Positions 1 to 5,665 of a DNA stretch of 5,665 nt are shown here, piece by piece. Both the position numbers and the translations under genes were made by a program. The notes under the pieces were generated by a model. The model did not search any database. It was not told the DNA's origin and saw nothing but the letters and a program-made list of their open reading frames with translations. How positions within the stretch are numbered: position 1 is the stretch's first letter; each line of letters begins with the position of its first letter. The stretch is from Candidatus Aminicenantota bacterium (GTDB taxonomy: Bacteria; Acidobacteriota; Aminicenantia; Aminicenantales; Saccharicenantaceae), in NCBI GenBank assembly GCA_026393955.1, contig JAPKZE010000213.1:1-5665 (forward strand), in the 5' to 3' direction.

Positions 1-315
1 CATGGCGTACGAATAGCCCGCCCAGCCGTTCATCGCCGAGTCCATTATGGCGGCCTCCGCCAGGATCTCGTCCAGCGGATAGGTGCGTTCCTCGATCTTC
101 TCGAGACAGGTGAAATCCAGGGCGGCCGTCTCGAGCTTGAGACAGTAGGCACGGGCCTTCGCCAGGAGCTGGACCAGCCTCTGGTCGGCCGCGGCGTCCT
201 GGCTGCGGGCCGGCCCGGCGAGCGGGCCGGCGAATGCCCAGGCGACGACCACCGCGCCGGCCATCCAGGCCCTTCCGGGCCGGCCGGAGCGCCGGGCTCG
301 TGGATCTGTCCGCAT
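1..315 (-). CDS. Secreted protein of unknown function, 3' end missing (partial)
   Basis: The frame is open from an ATG at 315 down to base 1, giving 105 residues without a stop, so the C-terminus lies outside the window. The start is chosen because GGAGGTGA lies 4 bases upstream and a good promoter lies above it. The N-terminus is arginine-rich (residues 6-15), followed by a hydrophobic stretch (about 17-36) and a likely signal-peptidase site near residues 36-39, so the product is probably exported. The mature part is mostly helical, with a Cys58/Cys70 pair in the context 'AYCLKLETAALDFTCLEKI'. The Cys pair could form a disulfide or bind a ligand; this is inference. The style resembles uncharacterised exported proteins I associate with Acidobacteriota/Aminicenantes, but I cannot name a family or a function. 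It is transcribed divergently from the OmpA-like gene. An internal Met18 is a less likely alternative start. Confidence 0.8.
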   Translation of the reverse strand, partial: MRTDPRARRSGRPGRAWMAGAVVVAWAFAGPLAGPARSQDAAADQRLVQLLAKARAYCLKLETAALDFTCLEKIEERTYPLDEILAEAAIMDSAMNGWAGYSYAM

Positions 316-319
316 GACG

Positions 320-327
320 TCACCTCC
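320..327 (-). promoter_or_regulatory. Shine-Dalgarno of the left-edge secreted protein
   Basis: On the minus strand this reads GGAGGTGA, a near-perfect anti-16S match, placed 4 bases before the ATG at 315. It decides the reading frame: a GTG at 323 in another frame overlaps the Shine-Dalgarno itself and therefore cannot be the start. Confidence 0.8.
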
Positions 328-346
328 CCAGGGCCGTCCTGATAGA

Positions 347-375
347 ACTATAGGCCGGAGCGGCCGGATTTTCAA
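347..375 (-). promoter_or_regulatory. Sigma-70-type promoter for the left-edge secreted protein
   Basis: On the minus strand the -35 box is TTGAAA (370-375), the spacer is exactly 17 bases (353-369), and the -10 box is TATAGT (347-352). Both hexamers are 5/6 matches to consensus. Transcription would begin near 340, leaving a leader of about 25 bases that contains the Shine-Dalgarno. These are the clearest AT-rich elements in a very GC-rich intergenic region. The call is from pattern only. Confidence 0.65.
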
Positions 376-423
376 GGTACTATCCCTCTTCATGACCGAC
401 TAAACGGGTGAGTCCATTTAGCG

Positions 424-430
424 AAGGAGG
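424..430 (+). promoter_or_regulatory. Shine-Dalgarno that sets the OmpA-like start
   Basis: AAGGAGG lies 4 bases upstream of the ATG at 435. An in-frame GTG at 408 would add nine residues (MSPFSEGGP) before a textbook signal peptide and would place this ribosome binding site inside the gene. The ATG at 435 is therefore the better start. Confidence 0.8.
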
Positions 431-434
431 CCCT

Positions 435-1871
435 ATGTCCAAACGCCGGATCGTTTTTTTGGCCCTCTTCATCCTCGGCGCCTCATCCGCGCTCGTTGCG
501 GCCGAGGTCCGGCTGACGGCCCTGACGCTCCAGCCCGGCAAGACCTTCGATCTCTCCTTCGGGAAGACCTCCCGGGCCCCTTTGGGAGCGGCCATGAAGG
601 CGACGATCGGCTATGACAGCGGACAGGCCTCGATCAAGCTGGGCTACCAGAAGATGGAGCCGGCCGTGCTGTTCGCCGGAGATATCGCCGCCTATGTCCT
701 CTGGGCCGTCGCCCCGGACGGCACGGTCGAGAACCTGGGCGAGATCGTCGCCGACAAGAAGAGCGCCTCCGGTTCCCTCCAAGCCTATACCGGCCGGAAG
801 ACTTTCGCCCTGATGGTCACCGCGGAGCCGTTCGCCACCGTCACCCGGCCGACCGAGCTGGTCGTCTTCACTTCGGGCCAGTTCCAGGGAATGAACATCA
901 CCAACACGCCCTTCGCGTTCAAGGATTTCACGACGCAGTACAAGCCCGCCCTCGATTCGATCTCCGGCATCCAGTACAACGACCCGACCCCGGCGGCCGT
1001 CAAGCAGGCCCAGAAGGCCATGGAGATCGCCGCGAAGCTGAACGCCGCCGCCGTGAACCCCAAGGCCATGGACGGCGCCCAGATCGCCTTCGGCAAGGCC
1101 ATGGCCTCGACGGGGGACAAGAAGGTCATGGCCGACCAGGCCCGGGTCGCCGTCCAGCTGGCCTCGCAGGCCATCAAGGACACCGTCAAAGCCAACGAGG
1201 CCAAGGCCGCCGCGGAAGCCGAGGCCAAGCGGCAGGCCGAAAGGACCGCGCTCGAAGCGCGGGCTGCCACGGCCGAAGGCGAATCGGCCCGCATCACCCA
1301 GCAGCTGCGCGACGTCCTGACCCAGCGGGAAGCCCTGGCCAGCGAGTCGGCCGGGCTGGCCAGGCAGACGGCGACCCTCACCACCGAGAGGGATGCCCTC
1401 AAGGCCGAGCGGGACCAGTTGGCCGTCGAGCGGGAGGCCATCAAGAAGGAAAGGGACGAGCTGGCCGGCCTTCTCACGGGCGCGCTGTCTTCGGTCGCCG
1501 AGACGTCCGAGACGGCTCGCGGCGTCATCGTCAGCCTGTCCGGGATCCTGTTCGACGTCGGCAAGGCCACGCTCAAGCCGGCCTCGCAGCTCACAGTGGC
1601 CAAGCTGGCCGGCATCCTCATGGTCTTCTCCGGCATGAACCTGAGCATCGAGGGCTTCACCGATTCCACCGGCTCCGCCGACCTCAACATGCGGCTGTCG
1701 ACGGACCGGGCCCGGGCCGTCTACGAGTTCCTGATGACCCAGGGCATCTCGAACTCGCGCATGAGATACCAGGGCTTCGGCCCGGAGAATCCGGTAGCGC
1801 CCAACGACACCGAGCCCCAACGTGCCCGGAACCGGCGCGTCGAGGTCGTCCTGACCCAGGCCGCCAAGTGA
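435..1871 (+). CDS. OmpA-family peptidoglycan-binding envelope protein with helical stalk
   Basis: The product is 478 residues. Residues 1-23 are a classic signal peptide (MSKRR, a hydrophobic core, cleavage at VAA|E). Residues 24 to about 165 form a beta-rich domain with 'YVLWAVAPDGTVENLGEI' at 87-104 and 'VTAEP' at 128-132, a type I recall from acidobacterial OmpA-like proteins and of unknown role. Residues 183-355 are Ala/Glu/Lys/Arg-rich helix, with a DUF4398-like look at the start and four exact heptads at 318-345. Residues about 360-475 are the OmpA C-terminal/Pal domain: 'ILFDVGKATLKP', 'EGFTDSTGS', 'NMRLSTDRARAV' and 'RNRRVEVVL'. Asp410 and Arg425 occupy the positions known in OmpA to grip diaminopimelate, with the usual 15-residue spacing. 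The protein probably bridges cell wall and envelope through its stalk. No transmembrane beta-barrel is evident. A 94-base gap separates it from the exporter operon, so co-transcription is uncertain. Confidence 0.9.
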   Translation: MSKRRIVFLALFILGASSALVAAEVRLTALTLQPGKTFDLSFGKTSRAPLGAAMKATIGYDSGQASIKLGYQKMEPAVLFAGDIAAYVLWAVAPDGTVENLGEIVADKKSASGSLQAYTGRKTFALMVTAEPFATVTRPTELVVFTSGQFQGMNITNTPFAFKDFTTQYKPALDSISGIQYNDPTPAAVKQAQKAMEIAAKLNAAAVNPKAMDGAQIAFGKAMASTGDKKVMADQARVAVQLASQAIKDTVKANEAKAAAEAEAKRQAERTALEARAATAEGESARITQQLRDVLTQREALASESAGLARQTATLTTERDALKAERDQLAVEREAIKKERDELAGLLTGALSSVAETSETARGVIVSLSGILFDVGKATLKPASQLTVAKLAGILMVFSGMNLSIEGFTDSTGSADLNMRLSTDRARAVYEFLMTQGISNSRMRYQGFGPENPVAPNDTEPQRARNRRVEVVLTQAAK

Positions 1872-1955
1872 CGCCGGCGGGATTTCTGAAGAAATAAGCC
1901 CGATCTCTCGAACTTTTTCCCTCCGCAGGCCGTCTTTCTTTATGAGTCGAAGTCT

Positions 1956-1962
1956 GAGGTGA
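1956..1962 (+). promoter_or_regulatory. Shine-Dalgarno of the adaptor gene
   Basis: GAGGTGA sits 3 bases before the ATG at 1966 and supports that start. In the 94-base spacer above it (1872-1965) I find no convincing promoter, only a TATGAG at 1941 without a good -35 box, and no GC-rich hairpin with a T-run. Read-through from the OmpA-like gene is therefore possible. Confidence 0.65.
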
Positions 1963-1965
1963 ATC

Positions 1966-3045
1966 ATGAAAAAGTGGATCTTTCGTGGCCTGTCCTCCGT
2001 TCTGCTGCTGACCTTCTTCTATTTCCTCTTCGCCTGCGGGCAGAAGAAGGTGGAGACCAAGCTCGTCGCCGCCTCCCGGGGCGACATCCAGGAAAAAGCC
2101 CTGGCCGTGGGCACCATCGAGCCGGAGCAGGAGGTCAAGGTCAAGTCCATCATCCCCGGCATCGTGGCCGAGGTCCTGTTCAAGGTCGGCGACGCCGTCA
2201 AGGAGGGCGCGCCCCTGTTCAAGATCTCGCCCAACCCGACCCCGCTCGAATACGTCGAATCCCGCCGGGCCATGGAGCTGGCCGAGGTCACGATGCTGAA
2301 GCTCAAGGCCGACTGGACCCGACAGCTCGAGCTTTATAAAGGGAACCTCGTCTCCCGGTCCGAGATGGATGCCGTCGAGGGCGTCTATAAGGAGGCCGAG
2401 CTGAGATACCGGACCTCCGCGGAACGGCTGGAACTCCTGGAAAAAGGGCGGATCCGGATGTTGAACCGGGACATCGATTCCATCCTGAGGTCTCCGATCT
2501 CGGGTATCGTCCTGGCCCAGAGCGTCTTCCAGGGCGATCCCATCGTCCCCCTGACCAACTTCCAGCCGGGGACCGAGCTCTGCTCGCTGGCCGACATGGG
2601 CAGCCTCCTCTTCAAGGGCACGGTCGACGAGATCGACGTCGGCAAGCTCGTCGAGGGCATGGATGCCGAGATCCAGATCGGCGCCCTGCCCGACACGAAG
2701 ATCCCCGCGCGGGTCGACCGGATCTTTCCCAAGGCCAAAAAGGAGGGCAACGCCACCCTCTTCGACATCTGGATCGTTATCAAGGATGCGGCCGGCATGA
2801 CCCTGAGAGCCGGATTCTCAGCGACCGCCAGCATCCAGATCCAAGCGCGGAAGCAGGTCGTCCTCATCCCCGAGCGGCTCATCCTCTTTGAGGACGGCAA
2901 GAAGCTCGTGGAGGTCCCCGACGGCGAAAAGACGAAGAAGGTCGAGATCCGGACCGGGCTGTCCGACGGCCTCAACATCGAGATCCTCGAAGGGCTCAAG
3001 GAAGGGGACAAGGTCGTGGAGCGGCCTCCCCGCGAGATCAAATGA
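1966..3045 (+). CDS. Periplasmic adaptor subunit (membrane fusion protein, MacA/HlyD class) of an ABC exporter
   Basis: The product is 359 residues, about the length of E. coli MacA. A hydrophobic segment at residues 8-23 follows a basic start and ends in 'LFAC', so Cys24 may be lipidated; the Phe at -2 makes this lipobox atypical, and a plain membrane anchor is the alternative. Next come a half lipoyl/barrel-sandwich segment (about 55-90, 'VKSIIPGIVAEVLFKVGDAVKEG'), a helical hairpin (about 92-172), the second lipoyl half (173-212, 'LRSPISGIV'), a beta-barrel domain (about 213-295) and a membrane-proximal domain (to the end, 'LEGLKEGDKVVERP'). Proteins of this class link an inner-membrane pump to an outer-membrane channel. 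Its stop overlaps the start of the first permease (ATGA), so the two are translationally coupled and almost certainly work together. The substrate is unknown. No outer-membrane channel gene is in the window. Confidence 0.9.
   Translation: MKKWIFRGLSSVLLLTFFYFLFACGQKKVETKLVAASRGDIQEKALAVGTIEPEQEVKVKSIIPGIVAEVLFKVGDAVKEGAPLFKISPNPTPLEYVESRRAMELAEVTMLKLKADWTRQLELYKGNLVSRSEMDAVEGVYKEAELRYRTSAERLELLEKGRIRMLNRDIDSILRSPISGIVLAQSVFQGDPIVPLTNFQPGTELCSLADMGSLLFKGTVDEIDVGKLVEGMDAEIQIGALPDTKIPARVDRIFPKAKKEGNATLFDIWIVIKDAAGMTLRAGFSATASIQIQARKQVVLIPERLILFEDGKKLVEVPDGEKTKKVEIRTGLSDGLNIEILEGLKEGDKVVERPPREIK
3042..3045 (+). other. ATGA stop-start overlap (translational coupling)
   Basis: The adaptor stop TGA (3043-3045) overlaps the ATG (3042-3044) of the first permease. 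No clear Shine-Dalgarno precedes this ATG, which fits re-initiation by ribosomes finishing the adaptor. Confidence 0.8.
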
Positions 3046-4277
3046 TCGCGATCTTCTTCCGCAACCTCTTCCGGGACCTCGTCCGCCAGCCCCTGCGAAC
3101 TGTCCTGACGCTTTCGGGCGTCGTCTGGGGGACGTTCTCGGTCGTCCTGCTCCTGGCCTTCGGGGTTTCCGTTTCCAAGGCCCAGATCAAGCGCTTCCAC
3201 GGCATGGGGGAAGCCATCGTCCTCATCTTCCCCTCACAGACGACCCTCCCTTGGCAGGGCTTCCTCAGAGGCAAGGCGGTGCGGGTCACTCCGGAGGTGG
3301 TCGAGGCCATACCGGAGAAGGTCCCGGGGGTCGAGCTCATGAGCCCGGAGTTCGTCGGCAGCCGCATCATCCGCTACGGACGCAATGAATTCCGCGACAC
3401 CGTCCGCGGCGTCAATCCCCAGTTCGAGCTGATGCGCAACACCATCGCGGCCAAGGGGCGGTTCATCGACCCCGAGGACATGGCCGCCCGCAAGCGGGTC
3501 TGCTTCATCGGCGACGTCCTGGCGACCGATCTCTTCGGGACCGAGGAGCCCGTGGGACGACCCGTCTTCATCGACAGCGTCCCGTTCACCGTCGTCGGCG
3601 TCATGCGGACCAAGCTTCAGAGCTCCAACTACAACGGCCAGCGCGATGAGCGCTGCGCCTTCATCCCCTGGACGACCTACGCCTCGCTCTACGGCGCGAA
3701 GTACGTCTCCAACATCATCTTTCGCCCCCGCGATCCCGGCCGGAGCAAGGCGGTCATGGAGGACGTCAAGGCCCACCTGGCCAAGCTTATCGGCTTTTCC
3801 CAAGCCGACCCGGACGCCCTGGGCGTCTGGGACACGCTGGAGTTCGAGAAGCAATTCACGACCTTCTTCCTGGCCTTCACCGTCTTTCTGGGCGTCATCG
3901 GCACGTTCACGCTTCTCGTCGGCGGCGTCGGCGTGGCCTCGATCATGCGGGTCGTCGTCGACGAGCGGACGCGCGAGATCGGCGTGAAGCTGGCCGTCGG
4001 GGCCCGCCGCCGGACGATCCTCTGGCAGTTCTTCAGCGAATCGCTGGTCATCATGCTGCTCGGCGGCCTCATCGGACTCGGGCTCTCGGCGGCCGTCCTC
4101 CAGGCGACCAAGGCCTTTCCGGCCGGCGGCTTCACCGATTTCGTCGGTGTGCCGCGGCTCGATCCCGTGGTCATCGCCGCCACCGTCCTCATCCTGCTCG
4201 CGATCGGGGTCATCGCCGGCATGATCCCGGCCCGGACGGCCGCCTCCACGGATCCTATCGAGGCCCTCAGGAAATAG
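3042..4277 (+). CDS. ABC transporter permease 1, MacB/FtsX type, without fused ATPase
   Basis: The product is 411 residues with the four-helix MacB/LolC/E layout. TM1 is at about 20-42 ('LSGVVWGTFSVVLLLAFG'). A large periplasmic MacB_PCD-like domain covers about 43-270. TM2 is at about 275-302, TM3 at about 325-352 and TM4 at about 376-397. The cytoplasmic loop after TM2 has the family signature 'ERTREIGVKLAVGARR' (308-323), the coupling segment that contacts the ATPase, and the protein ends with 'PARTAASTDPIEALRK', the usual FtsX-family tail. There are no Walker A/B or ABC signature motifs, so ATP hydrolysis must come from a separate subunit. With the coupled adaptor upstream this is expected to be an export or mechanotransmission pump rather than an importer. 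It is clearly paralogous to the next gene: 'WGT..' at 29-31, 'QT.LP' at 66-70 and 'MR' at 131-132 fall at identical residue numbers. Confidence 0.9.
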   Translation: MIAIFFRNLFRDLVRQPLRTVLTLSGVVWGTFSVVLLLAFGVSVSKAQIKRFHGMGEAIVLIFPSQTTLPWQGFLRGKAVRVTPEVVEAIPEKVPGVELMSPEFVGSRIIRYGRNEFRDTVRGVNPQFELMRNTIAAKGRFIDPEDMAARKRVCFIGDVLATDLFGTEEPVGRPVFIDSVPFTVVGVMRTKLQSSNYNGQRDERCAFIPWTTYASLYGAKYVSNIIFRPRDPGRSKAVMEDVKAHLAKLIGFSQADPDALGVWDTLEFEKQFTTFFLAFTVFLGVIGTFTLLVGGVGVASIMRVVVDERTREIGVKLAVGARRRTILWQFFSESLVIMLLGGLIGLGLSAAVLQATKAFPAGGFTDFVGVPRLDPVVIAATVLILLAIGVIAGMIPARTAASTDPIEALRK

Positions 4278-4278
4278 T

Positions 4279-4282
4279 GGAG
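4279..4282 (+). promoter_or_regulatory. Shine-Dalgarno supporting the GTG start of permease 2
   Basis: GGAG lies 7 bases before the GTG at 4290, just after the stop of permease 1. With the start GTG, the first transmembrane segment aligns position for position with that of permease 1, which supports this uncommon start codon. Confidence 0.65.
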
Positions 4283-4289
4283 CGACGCC

Positions 4290-5519
4290 GTGAACTCCAC
4301 CCTGCCCCGATTCTTCTGGAGCGAGTACCGCAAGCGCCGCAAGAGGGCCGCCCTGATCACTTTCGCCATCTTTTGGGGCACCCTCTCGATCCTCCTGCTC
4401 ATGGCCTTCGGCCAAGGCATGAGCACCCAATTCCACGTCGCTTTCAGCGGCCTCGGCGAGACGCTGATCATGGTCTACGGCGGCCAGACCTCGCTGCCGT
4501 TCGAAGGCCTGCCCAAAGGGCGGCAGATCTCCCTTTACCCGGAGGACATCGATTACCTCCAGGAGAGGATCCCCGAGATCCTGTCCATCGCCCCGGAAGC
4601 GTACAATTACCTGCCCGTCTCGGCCAACGGCAAGGAGATCAATCGGACCGTCCACGGCACGACCCCGGAGTTCGGCGTCATGCGCACCCAGGTGGCCCAG
4701 CTGGGTGGCCGGTTCCTCAACGCCGCCGACGTCGCCGAAGGGCGGAAGGTGGCGTTCATCGGCTGGAAGGTCGCCACGGACCTGTTCGGCGTCGCCGACG
4801 TCGTGGGCCGGACGATCATCATCAACCGCATCCCCTTCATGGTGGTCGGCGTCCTCCAGAAGAAGATCCAGGACTCGATGTACAACGGGCCGGACGCCGA
4901 ACAGGTCTATCTCCCGTTCCACTCCTACCAGCAGATCGATAACCGGCGCCGCATCAACCAGATCCATATCCAGCCTCGCGAAGCCTCCCAGTCCAAGCTG
5001 ATCGAAGCCCGGGTCCGCACACTCCTCGGCCGCAAGTACCGCTTCGATCCCGATGACCGCTACGCCACGAGCTTCTGGAACACCATCGAGGATGCCAAGG
5101 AGGGGATGGCCATCTTCAAGGGCATCGAGATCTTCCTCGGCATTATCGGCGCCCTGACGCTCCTCATCGGAGCCGTCGGCGTCACCAACCTCATGTACGC
5201 CGCGGCCAAAGAGCGGACCAAGGAGATCGGCATCAAGATGGCGTTGGGGGCGCGCAAGAGCTATATCATGATGCAATTCCTGCTTGAGACCCTTCTGATT
5301 ACCGGCTTGGGAGGTCTGATGGGGTTCCTGTTCGCCTGGGCTTTAGTCGCGGCCACCCCGTTATTTCATCTGGCGGACTTTATCGGGGAACCCAGAGTCA
5401 ATATCACCGGCGGGATTCTGATCACTATTCTCTTGGGGATAATCGGCTTGATTGCCGGAGCATTTCCCGCCCGCCGCGCCGCCAACCTGCAACCCGTACA
5501 GGCCCTAAAACTGTTCTGA
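4290..5519 (+). CDS. ABC transporter permease 2, MacB/FtsX type, paralogue of permease 1
   Basis: The product is 409 residues and starts with GTG. The layout matches permease 1: TM1 at about 20-42 ('FAIFWGTLSILLLMAFG'), a periplasmic domain at about 43-272 ('QTSLPFEG', 'VHGTTPEFGVMR', 'GRFLN', 'ATDLFG', 'VVGRTIIINRIPFMVVGV'), TM2 at about 278-303, the coupling segment 'KERTKEIGIKMALGARK' (307-323), TM3 at about 325-352, TM4 at about 374-395, and the tail 'PARRAANLQPVQALKLF'. No ATP-binding motifs are present. It starts 12 bases after permease 1, so the two are co-transcribed and could form a hetero-oligomer, as LolC and LolE do. Codon usage changes near base 5280 (codon 331): by my count 26 of the last 79 sense codons end in A or T, against 8 of the previous 79. 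The protein itself stays intact across that point. Confidence 0.9.
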   Translation: MNSTLPRFFWSEYRKRRKRAALITFAIFWGTLSILLLMAFGQGMSTQFHVAFSGLGETLIMVYGGQTSLPFEGLPKGRQISLYPEDIDYLQERIPEILSIAPEAYNYLPVSANGKEINRTVHGTTPEFGVMRTQVAQLGGRFLNAADVAEGRKVAFIGWKVATDLFGVADVVGRTIIINRIPFMVVGVLQKKIQDSMYNGPDAEQVYLPFHSYQQIDNRRRINQIHIQPREASQSKLIEARVRTLLGRKYRFDPDDRYATSFWNTIEDAKEGMAIFKGIEIFLGIIGALTLLIGAVGVTNLMYAAAKERTKEIGIKMALGARKSYIMMQFLLETLLITGLGGLMGFLFAWALVAATPLFHLADFIGEPRVNITGGILITILLGIIGLIAGAFPARRAANLQPVQALKLF

Positions 5520-5526
5520 GATCAAT

Positions 5527-5665
5527 ATGCAGTGGTCGACGGTATACAACGTTTTCATCCGCGATTTCCGCAAGCAGAAGAAGCGGATCACTCTTACGAT
5601 CGTGGCCTTGTGCTGGGGGACGATTTCGATCATGTTGCTTTTGGGCTTCGGCGAAGGACTTCGCC
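5527..5665 (+). CDS. ABC transporter permease 3, MacB/FtsX type, N-terminus only (partial)
   Basis: An ATG at 5527, 7 bases after the permease 2 stop, opens a frame that is still open at the window edge (46 full codons). The residues include 'FIRDFRKQKKRITLTIVA' followed by 'CWGTISIMLLLGFGEGLR', matching TM1 of the two permeases before it ('FWGTLSILLLMAFGQG' and 'VWGTFSVVLLLAFGVS'). It looks closer to permease 2 (basic 'RKRRKR' versus 'RKQKKR' before TM1, and G.G after the FG). The Shine-Dalgarno is weak (GAGAT overlapping the upstream stop), suggesting coupling to permease 2. All six leucines visible here use CTT or TTG, unlike the CTC/CTG preference of the genes upstream. The rest of the gene, and probably the missing ATPase gene, lie beyond the window. 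Confidence 0.8.
   Translation, partial: MQWSTVYNVFIRDFRKQKKRITLTIVALCWGTISIMLLLGFGEGLR

Noticed and set aside
45..323. Minus-strand frame starting at GTG 323 (92 codons)
   Set aside because: The start would lie within the Shine-Dalgarno of the gene at 315, and the product is Pro/Ser/Arg/Trp-rich without a signal peptide. The neighbouring frame gives a proper exported protein.
408..434. GTG at 408 as an upstream start of the OmpA-like gene
   Set aside because: It would put nine residues ahead of a textbook signal peptide and bury the AAGGAGG ribosome binding site inside the gene.
1882..1895. ATTTCT/AGAAAT inverted repeat after the OmpA-like stop as a terminator
   Set aside because: The stem is only about five AU-rich pairs and no T-run follows directly, so it is too weak for intrinsic termination.
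483..1967. Long minus-strand open frame (494 codons) opposite the OmpA-like gene
   Set aside because: It is Gly/Leu/Arg/Asp-rich low-complexity sequence with no recognisable motif and lies opposite a gene with a signal peptide and a clear OmpA domain. It is a by-product of high GC3.
3234..5276. Long minus-strand open frame (680 codons) opposite the two permeases
   Set aside because: It is an antisense shadow: its composition is rich in Asp, Gly, His and Arg with no domain, it lacks hydrophobic pattern, and it mirrors the GC-ending codon bias of the permeases, which are well supported by family motifs.
3042..5519. Assignment of the two permeases as LolC and LolE
   Set aside because: Size and topology fit, but the translationally coupled periplasmic adaptor and the third permease point to an exporter of MacAB style rather than lipoprotein release. 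The gene symbols would be unsupported.
1..5665. tRNA, rRNA, CRISPR, insertion sequences or attachment sites
   Set aside because: Reading both strands I found no repeat-spacer pattern, no transposase-like frame, no terminal inverted repeats and no RNA-gene landmarks. Coding density is high and ordinary.

Overview
The window reads as chromosomal DNA from a GC-rich, double-membraned bacterium. Codon third positions are nearly all G or C through most of it, and it encodes an OmpA-family protein with an intact peptidoglycan-binding motif and a MacA-type periplasmic adaptor. The N-terminal domain style of the OmpA protein (a 'YVLWAV.PDG....LGE' segment followed by a 'VTAEP' segment) and the secreted protein at the left edge remind me of Acidobacteriota / Candidatus Aminicenantes. 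That is a recollection, not a search result.

Left edge (1-434): a secreted protein of unknown function is encoded on the minus strand and runs off the window. It has a clean promoter (TTGAAA, 17-base spacer, TATAGT) and a strong Shine-Dalgarno. It is transcribed away from an OmpA-like gene, and the 119-base gap between them carries the regulatory sites.

Middle (435-1871): an exported OmpA-like protein with an N-terminal beta-rich domain, a long alanine/glutamate-rich helical stalk ending in four exact seven-residue repeats, and a C-terminal OmpA/Pal domain. A 94-base spacer with no convincing terminator follows.

Right half (1966 to the right edge): a tightly packed plus-strand operon. It encodes a periplasmic adaptor (membrane fusion protein, MacA/HlyD class), then three paralogous MacB/FtsX-type permeases in tandem, the third cut by the window edge. 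Gaps are a 4-base ATGA overlap, 12 bases and 7 bases. None of the permeases carries a fused ATPase domain, so a separate LolD/MacB-type ATP-binding subunit must be encoded elsewhere, most likely just downstream. The expected machine is a tripartite ABC exporter or mechanotransmission pump. The substrate cannot be read from the sequence.

The most unusual observations are the three tandem, non-identical permeases behind one adaptor, and an abrupt change in codon usage near position 5280, inside the second permease, which continues into the third. I see no RNA genes, CRISPR arrays, insertion sequences or transposase remnants.
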